Notes under the pieces: generated by a model
Seen by the model: the letters and a program-made list of their open reading frames with translations, nothing else
What the model was told of the DNA's origin: nothing
Database searches by the model: none
In this document: piece by piece, positions 57,711 to 64,000 of the stretch
Layout of the letters: each line of letters starts with the position of its first letter
Position numbering within the stretch: position 1 is the stretch's first letter
Program-made: the position numbers and the translations under genes
Assembly (NCBI GenBank): GCA_021527695.1
Contig: JAKFAO010000001.1
Coordinates: 1,612,001-1,676,000 of the forward strand
Reading direction: 5' to 3'
Source of the DNA: Naematelia aurantialba
Taxonomy: Eukaryota; Basidiomycota; Tremellomycetes; Tremellales; Naemateliaceae
Length of the DNA stretch: 64,000 bases

Positions 57711-57772
57711 CAATGCGTGTCAGGGGAGTGGGGTCTTTGCCCAATGCGTGTCAGGGGAGTGGGGTCTTTGCC
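57711..57772. repeat. Perfect 31-nt tandem duplication
   Basis: Two identical head-to-tail 31-nt units, 57711-57741 and 57742-57772, starting CAATGCGTGTCAGGGGAGTG. Identity of both copies implies a recent event. Confidence 0.95.
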
Positions 57773-57804
57773 CGAAAGCTGTGTAGTCTGTTGTGTCGTA
57801 TGAA

Positions 57805-57839
57805 GCCATCAAGCCCATCGAGCCCATCGAGCCCATCAA
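57805..57839. repeat. 9-nt tandem repeat CCATCRAGC
   Basis: Four units of CCATCAAGC/CCATCGAGC in non-coding DNA. Confidence 0.8.
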
Positions 57840-58113
57840 AGGAACCGTGGCGTCTCCAAGAACCGTGGGCCTCTCTGGCCGTCCCTCGAGGGTAGTTTGG
57901 AACCACTTCCAGGGCAGCCAGGTATCTCGGCCTTTGATTATCTTCCCCAGAGGCCGTGTGGGTCGGTTCCGAAGGCTGCGGCTTCCAGCTAAACCCACAT
58001 ACCCTGTCGTCTGCGTGTATGTATGTGGAATTTCTAGAGTCACACTCCATCATTTCAACGCCTTCTATTTCAATATCTAGCAGGACCACACTCGGATCAC
58101 CAATTCGGGGGGC

Positions 58114-58884
58114 ATGTTTCCATCACCTCAGAGCTGGTTGCGGCAGCACAGCAGAAACAGCCAACAGCCGCCTCTGGCTGAGGCTGGGACCTCGGCTGGA
58201 GCTGCACCGTCTGCCCCGGACGCACGGCCATCCAGTCGCCGACTCAAGAGCGGGTGGGCAGACAACGAAGGTGCGCGGCAGTACATGCGCGAGGTGTGTC
58301 AGGATATCATCGATCATCTGACGCTGGACGACTACCGCGAGGGCGTCGTGCAGCACATCGACGCGGTGCTGAGCGAGTCGTATGTGCGTGGATTTGACGG
58401 GTATGCGCACCAGCTTGAGCGGGCGCGACAGCTCACCCGGGACGGGGGGAGCAAGAAAGCGGCAGAACAGCTGACGAGCCTCGTGATCTGGTACAAATTG
58501 AGAGTGGACGGAGCGGACGGGCCCCCGCTGTTCGAGGCCGAGACAGCGCTGAGCACGTACGTGTCGAGCACCGCTAGGGCGGCCCCTCTAGAGTGAGTCG
58601 GGCGTGAGTTTCTCTTGGCGGACGGGCGGGCGGGGCGGGTTAGACACAGATGGAAAGAAGAGATGGGAGCTGATTGTCTTTCGTGCAGCCATATCAGCCG
58701 CGAGCCAGAATTGCAACGGAGGCCAGTCATCGACGAGGGACACTTCCGACGAAGAGTGGAAGAATGGGTGGGAAAGAGCGGGTCGCTCGGCACCTCCCGC
58801 ACTTGGGGGTATCCCATCGCTCCAGGCGACACGTCAGGGTACAATAACCCAAATCCGCAGTACTCGCGAACCAGCACCGAATAG
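58114..58884 (+). CDS. Unrecognised helical protein, cluster member B
   Basis: Exons 58114-58592 and 58689-58884 give 224 residues, with a 96-nt phase-2 intron. After a Pro/Ala/Ser leader comes one helical module: YMREVCQDIIDHLTLDDYRE, VQHIDAVLSESYVRGFDGYA, QLTSLVIWYKLRVDGADG, then EAETALSTYV, ending just before the intron. The second exon is short: REPELQRRPVIDEGHF and GTSRTWGYPIAPGDTSG. The module layout (long helix, LxxIY-like motif, about ten residues, ExxLxxY, then the phase-2 intron) matches members A and C. It is the shortest member. No known domain. Confidence 0.65.
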
Positions 58885-60455
58885 GCGTTCGTGTCCCCGT
58901 CCAGAGCAGGTGAGAGCGCCGTCGCGCATGGATGTTCTGCATGGCGAAAGGGAGTCCCGCTGCGAGTCGGAGTTCCGTGCTCGGTGCTCCCGCGACTGAA
59001 ATGCAGTATGAAGCCTTGTGTCCGTGTCACATGCGTGTCGCATTTACTGTTCCAGTGAAACGAAGTCCGCGAAAAGGGCTCTTTGAATAATCCTACGTGA
59101 GAACTGAGTCGTTGAAAAGCTTCCTCGCACCTCACTTTGGAGTTGCGTTGTGGCCAAGAGATGTCGGTCGGAAGGACCAAGTTTGCCACTCGTTGCCTGA
59201 ACTCGTCACTCTGCACGAAGGGCTGGATGACCCAGCAGAAAAATTTCACCCAGGCCCGGGTCAAGTGCAACGAACACCATATCGTATACGCTGAGCCCTA
59301 TTCGGGGCCGTCGAACTTCCGCCGAAGGTGACGCAATGGGCCTAACCAATTCTCTGCCTTACCAGGCAGAAGTGCAAAATTCGTCGCGAAACCTTTCCCG
59401 AGGAATACGGAGCGAGAATGATTCCACCACGTCCGAGTGGATGCGCTATGTGGACAGAGTTACATTGTTGCCCTTTCCCTGACTTTTACGCCTCCATACA
59501 TGTTCATGTGAGATGATGTGTTCTATTCTGAGGAATTATGGAACGAGTGTGAAGATGCTCGTAACACTGTGAAACACGAGCAACTCGTCTTGACTGAATT
59601 TGCCACTCCGTGTATCAGTCGCAGTGGGGTACTATTTAGGGAGTTACGAGTCACAGTGTGTACTGCCACTCCCTGTTCCGTCTATGTAAAACAGCGACCC
59701 CATGTTAATGGGTCTTACACTGTATTGCCACAAGTCACAGCTTTGGTTTATCGGCCGCAGAACTTAAGAGCGCGGCACGACGTGAGAAAGGATAGTCTGC
59801 GCCCGGACCTGTCCACATCTAGCATGTTCAGTCGGACGTACACGAATGCACGGACGTAACTGACCGGGGCTGTGCTTCGCCCATACGCCCTACGCCGTGA
59901 AACGCTGACCGCAACATTCACCGCGGCGGCCACGGAGAGCTGGAACCGCGCGGTGATTCAGAAGACATTCTCAGGGTACCGCTTTGGTGTGGCCTCCGAC
60001 GCTGTAGCGTTCCTTTCTTCTTGCTTTACCAAATCTCCTCGCTCCCCTTTGATCAGAGCGGACTTTACAATGCCCGACTCGGGGGAGGGGGTGCTGAGAC
60101 CAAGGGGCCGGAGACCGTGGACGGTCGCCGGCGGCAAGTGTGCGGTATAAAACCCCACATTCCGGTATGCCCCCGTTCCTGCTTCCTTGATCACCATCTT
60201 TGCCACTTGCACACGCTCCCACAACACCGCGCCGAATCTAACACCCACACTCACACCCACACTCATCGTAATCGCCTGTACGTCACATCACGCCCGAGGT
60301 ACAGGACAGTCCAACGGATCGCGCAACGCGGACCGACCTACCACCCACATCACTACAGCGTAGAGGCCATTGCTAGAACCGTCGGGCTCTTCGCGCTGGA
60401 ACACGGCGCTGTCCAATTTAAAATTCCGGCAGGCACAAGCTTCCGATCTCTCTGG
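58885..60455. other. Intergenic region between family members B and C
   Basis: About 1.57 kb. TGCCACTC recurs at about 59187, 59601 and 59664. A TATA box and a probable 5' UTR (perhaps with an intron ending at about 60432) precede member C. An upstream ATG at about 60168 opens only a seven-codon frame. No other gene is supported. Confidence 0.4.
60146..60152 (+). promoter_or_regulatory. TATA box of helical family member C
   Basis: TATAAAA in a GC-rich setting, followed by a CA-rich leader; about 300 bases before the chosen ATG. Confidence 0.5.
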
Positions 60456-62066
60456 ATGAAAGCCAGCGCTTCTGGTTCGCGTGCGCCGCGCACGCCACGA
60501 CCAAGCGCGGGAACAGCGACGAGCACGATCTCCCGATCGAGCGGCGACGATGGGCTTCGCAAGCGGTACAACAGCGATATTTATTGGCACCTGCACGCCG
60601 ACCGAGAGCATACCGAAACGATGCTCGAAAGAGTCACGGCGGTCGCCTCGGACATCTCCACGTACGATGTCGACCCAGTCTACCGTAGCAAGGTCGAGCT
60701 CGCGCAGACCTTGTTGAAGGGCACTGTGGACGCAGAGACAAACGAGGTAGTAGACGCCAGCGCAGCACTGGCGTCCATCTATCAAGGGTACCTCGAACGG
60801 GTGTCGCTGGGCACCGATCCGTTGACCAGAGCGGAGTTGGCGCTCTTCAGAGCCGCATATCGTCCCGCGCAAGACGACTATCGCGTGAAAGAGGACCCAA
60901 GGTGAGTTGGTATCCCTGCGCCGTAACCGCCGCTGACGCGTCATGTTGTGTACCGCAGTGTGTTGTCGAGTCTCAGCACGCTCGTGCCGCGCAGACTGGA
61001 ACAACAACAGCACTTGATGTACCTGACTGCAGCTGAGAGTGCCTACATAGCGTCAAGAATGACTCCGACTGCAACTCGGCACCGCACGGAACGGACTACC
61101 CCTCCAATGTCCTCGGTCGCAACGTCGACAGCGCCTCAACCCCACATTTCCAGCTCGTCTAGAGGGATTCTCGACCCATCGAGGCGGGTTCCTGCACCAC
61201 CGGGAGGAGGGGACCACAAGGTCTCATTCGCTGAACCAACCCAGAGGGACCCCAACAGTCTCAAGAGTCACACCCTGCCGCCTGCCGCAGAGAGGAACGC
61301 CGCAATGCGCCTATATGGCCACAGACGCTCAGCGACAAGCGCCACATCTTCTCGAGGTCCAGTTCACGCGACAAGTGCCACCTCTCGAGGTCCAGTTCAC
61401 GCGACAAGCGCCACATCTTCTCAAGGTCAAGTCCACACCGGCTCAGCGATCACCGCCTCGCAACATGCAGTCCACACCGGCTCCATCAGCGCGCCGTCAG
61501 CTTCGCGACTTGCAGTTCCCACCGGCTCCATCAGCGCACCGGCTTCTTCGCGAGGTCAGGGTCACACCGGCTCCATCAGCGCCCCGTCATCTTCGCGACT
61601 TCCAGTCTACAATGCCTCCACGGCCAGTCTCAAAGTTCCCCAGCGTTCAAGTCATGTCAGTTCTGGGGATCGCAGCCGCAGTGATCACTCCAAAGCATCG
61701 AGCCGCCGCCCCTTTAGCATCACAAGGTCCAAGTTGACAACTGCCGTCCAGTCCCTCTCCCTCCAGGGCCCCGTCCAGGTTTCGTCACAAGGACCGGACA
61801 GAGGCTGGAGCATCGACCCCGAAATCGACCCCGATAAGTACACGGAAGCTGACGAGATCTATGACCCGATAACTGGCGGGGGATGGCCCCTCGTTCAAAG
61901 AACTCGAACCGAGAAGCACTGGTCCGAAGGGCCGCCCTTTTACGCACAGGGAACAACAAGCGTTGTCTCGAACATACGGGACACCCAAGAGGTCCTAGAA
62001 TCGCTAGATAGGGCGGGCCGCCCGAGAGTGGATCCGGCAATGATTCAATACAAGAGCTTGTCGTAG
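60456..62066 (+). CDS. Unrecognised helical protein, cluster member C
   Basis: Exons 60456-60901 and 60959-62066 give 517 residues; the 57-nt intron is phase 2. The helical module reads TETMLERVTAVASDISTYDV, VELAQTLLKGTV, AALASIYQGYLERV, then TRAELALFRAAYRP, ending just before the intron. Exon 2 opens with a helix (SSLSTLVPRRLEQQQHL) and then turns disordered, with two internal repeat arrays. One array repeats SATSSRGPVHA about three times; the other repeats HTGSISAPS. The C-terminal part has DRGWSIDPEIDPDKYTEADE and GGGWPLVQRTRTEKHWSEG. The ATG chosen is the first in frame after a likely leader. Function unknown. Confidence 0.7.
61330..61600 (+). repeat. Coding tandem repeats in member C exon 2
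   Basis: Units near 61331, 61367 and 61400 share GCGACAAGYGCCAC and CTCRAGGTCCAGTTCAC. Three more near 61474, 61520 and 61565 share CACCGGCTCCATCAGCGC. DNA similarity between units is high, so expansion is fairly recent. Confidence 0.75.
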
Positions 62067-62559
62067 TCTGTACCGCTTGGCACGCGAGAGTCATGTGGGG
62101 CATGAATGCAGTGACGAGTGACGAACAACAACAACATGGATGCACTAATCTCCACAAACATGTACAGTACGCGTCACTCTTGAAAGGCAGAAAGACAGAA
62201 GCCCGAGGGGACCAAACAGACAGAGAAATCTTTATTTAAGCTCTCGGGCTGCACCGCCCCTTGGCGTGCGACAGACGGCGGGTGAACGAAGGCAGAGACG
62301 CGTTTTCCCATAATCTCTGTTGTTGCTGCCCCACGTCTATTTTCTATCCCTTGGACAACAACATATTTGGCAATCGTCGACCTCGTCGCGACGCTCTGAG
62401 CCTCTACGACCGTCTAAAACATCACGAACGGGTTCTCTTTCTGTCTGCGAGGTTTTGATTCTCCGACTCTTGTAAACCATTCACCCTCCTTGTTGCGCGT
62501 TGCTTTTCTGTTTCTTTCCTTTCCCTCTCCCTTTCCTTCCCTTTACCTCTTGATCCGTC
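62067..62559. other. Promoter region of the heparinase-like gene
   Basis: Holds a TATA-like TTTATTTAAG near 62231 and a strong pyrimidine tract (62505-62550) immediately before the start codon. Confidence 0.45.
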
Positions 62560-64000
62560 ATGTCGCGCTATCAACAGGCGCCATACAGTGACAACCCGGG
62601 CTACGATGATGCTGGCTACGGTGGACGCGGCAACACCAACGCTGGCTACAGAGACGAGCCCCTCCAGCAGGGATATGGGTATGGCAGCGGGGCTGGAGCT
62701 GCCGATTCATGTGAGTGATCATAGCGTCAAAGGGCTTGTCCAAGTAACACGGCGCTGACGGACGCGTGCTATTTTATCCCTCCCCTCTCCTTTGATCGAC
62801 CCCGTATTTCACTCCGGTCTTGACAACACCTCCTGTCGCTCTTGGACTTTTTTTTTCGTCCGTGTCTTGTCCATTCTACGCGATTGCAATGTCTCGCCGA
62901 CGTGGTGACCCGGACCATATCCCTCTGACTGGCATGGACGACACAGACCCCATGTCGTCGCGCAATCCGTACGCCTCGGGCTCGTCGGCCGGTGTAGGCG
63001 GCGGCTATGCAGTCAAGAAGAAGCGCAACAAGTGGCTATGGATCGGTCTCCCCATCCTAGCGCTCATCATCATCGGTGCAGTGCTGGGTGGCGTGCTCGG
63101 CACCCAGCTCAACAAGAATGATAGCAGTAGCGACTCGACCGCCTCGTCGTCTGGCTCGTCAGGGGCCAGTGCTGTCAATACTGGCGTCCCGAGCGGCGTT
63201 ACAGATGTCAGCACGGCCACCTCGACGTTTGCCGACGGTCAAGAGTACCTGGCCGTCGCTACTGACACCTACATGCTTCCGGTCTATGCTACAGGCGTAC
63301 GTGTTTCCCCTGAGCATGTTCAATGGAGCTGCGGGCTGATCAGCCTAGACCGCTACTGCTGGTTACGTGGAGCCTACCTCCGTTTCGTCGACCACTGCCA
63401 ACACGCGATGGCCGGACGATCCGTCCCCCCCGTCCAACTCGTCGATCCGAGACCACCCTCGTCTGATCGCACCCGGGTACAAGTGGACAGCGCTCACGGC
63501 TGGCCTCATTGCGAACGACCCGTACCTCACGTACTGGAACGAGACGATTGTCAACAACGCAAGCTCAACACTCGCAGACGACCCCGTCGCGTACTCGATT
63601 GATGGTGGTCTCAGCGGCTCGGGCGTCCTCGACGTCGCTCGTGAGATGAAGCTGAGAGTTAAAAACTGGGCGTATGCCTACCGCATCACCAACAACACTG
63701 CCTACGCCGACCGCGTCTTGCTCGAGCTGCAGACTGCCGCGGGCAACAACTCGGATGTCTCGTTTGGTGCGGATGGCACGCGATGGAATCCAAGTCATTT
63801 CCTCGACGTCGCAGAGTTCTGCAACATGTTTGCCATTGGATACGACTGGCTATACGATCACTGGACGGATGACCAGCGTGATGCCATCATGTGGTCAATC
63901 ATCAACCTCGGGTTGACGTTTGGTGTCAACGCGTTGACCAACAATGCCGACGGCCAAACCGGCGGGTATGTCTGGTGGACCGGGAACCCGACTCAGATCA
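62560..64000 (+). CDS. Membrane-anchored heparinase II/III-like protein, cut by the right edge
   Basis: Basidiomycete family of surface glycan-lyase-like proteins with a type II membrane anchor. Exon 1 (62560-62710) encodes a Gly/Tyr-rich cytosolic tail. After the intron 62711-62946 (branch CTGAC about 20 bases before ACACAG), the basic KKKRNKW is followed by the anchor LWIGLPILALIIIGAVLGGV and a Ser/Thr linker. Intron 63297-63348 joins YMLPVYATG to TATAGYVEP. The lumenal part starts the alginate-lyase-like toroid: DHPRLIAPGYKWTAL, ANDPYLTYWNETIVNNA, EMKLRVKNWAYAYRITNN, and DVAEFCNMFAIGYDWLYDHW. The catalytic region is beyond the window, so lyase activity cannot be judged. A second possible start at 62889 (MSRRRGDPDHIPLTG) leads into the same frame. 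Confidence 0.85.

Larger units (their letters stand above)
56864..58113. other. Intergenic region between family members A and B
   Basis: About 1.25 kb, G-rich on the plus strand around 57300-57770. It contains a perfect 31-nt tandem duplication (57711-57772) and a short 9-nt repeat (57805-57839). No supported gene. Confidence 0.45.

Noticed and set aside
58332..59270. Long minus-strand frame (312 codons)
   Set aside because: It is antisense to family member B, whose spliced frame and intron phase match its neighbours; the composition is not protein-like.

Overview
The window is nuclear DNA of an intron-dense fungus. Almost every gene is broken by short introns (about 45-75 nt) with GTRNGT donors, CTGAC/CTRAC branch sites and YAG acceptors. 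Genes sit about 0.2-1.3 kb apart on both strands. Intron density, GC content and gene content suggest a basidiomycete, probably a Tremellomycetes-type yeast; that is inference. There is no rRNA, tRNA, CRISPR array, plasmid or intact transposon that I can support. Gene ends below are start and stop codons on the genome; introns lie inside the ranges.

Left part (1-13 kb): the first exon of an unidentified minus-strand gene runs off the left edge. A G-patch/R3H splicing cofactor (SQS1-like) follows, with a large TTC microsatellite in one intron. Next is a long disordered protein ending in a CaaX prenylation box, then a glycerol-3-phosphate acyltransferase (SCT1/GPT2 type).

Metabolic block (13.6-22.4 kb): a DAL5-type anion permease and a Zn2Cys6 regulator are transcribed divergently. 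They are followed by a divergent pair, a thymine-hydroxylase-like 2-oxoglutarate/Fe(II) dioxygenase and a DHA2 drug/metabolite exporter. The promoter between that pair carries two CGG-N6-CCG palindromes, the site class read by the purine and pyrimidine regulators UaY and Ppr1. I read this block as a small nucleobase-related utilisation cluster with its own regulator.

Housekeeping block (22.6-54.5 kb): TIM22, AMP deaminase (AMD1), a bromodomain protein, the ribosome-biogenesis GTPase BMS1, a three-finger C2H2 protein, the giant lipid-transfer protein VPS13, an SPT16-like FACT subunit that lacks the usual N-terminal peptidase-like domain, and a KEL3/KLHDC4-type kelch protein.

Right part (55-64 kb): three consecutive same-strand genes encode unrecognised proteins. 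They share one helical module and one phase-2 intron at the same place, so they look like a diverged tandem family. The window ends inside a membrane-anchored heparinase II/III-like protein.

The most notable items are the three-gene helical family, the N-terminally short SPT16, and the paired CGG-N6-CCG sites in the dioxygenase/exporter promoter.
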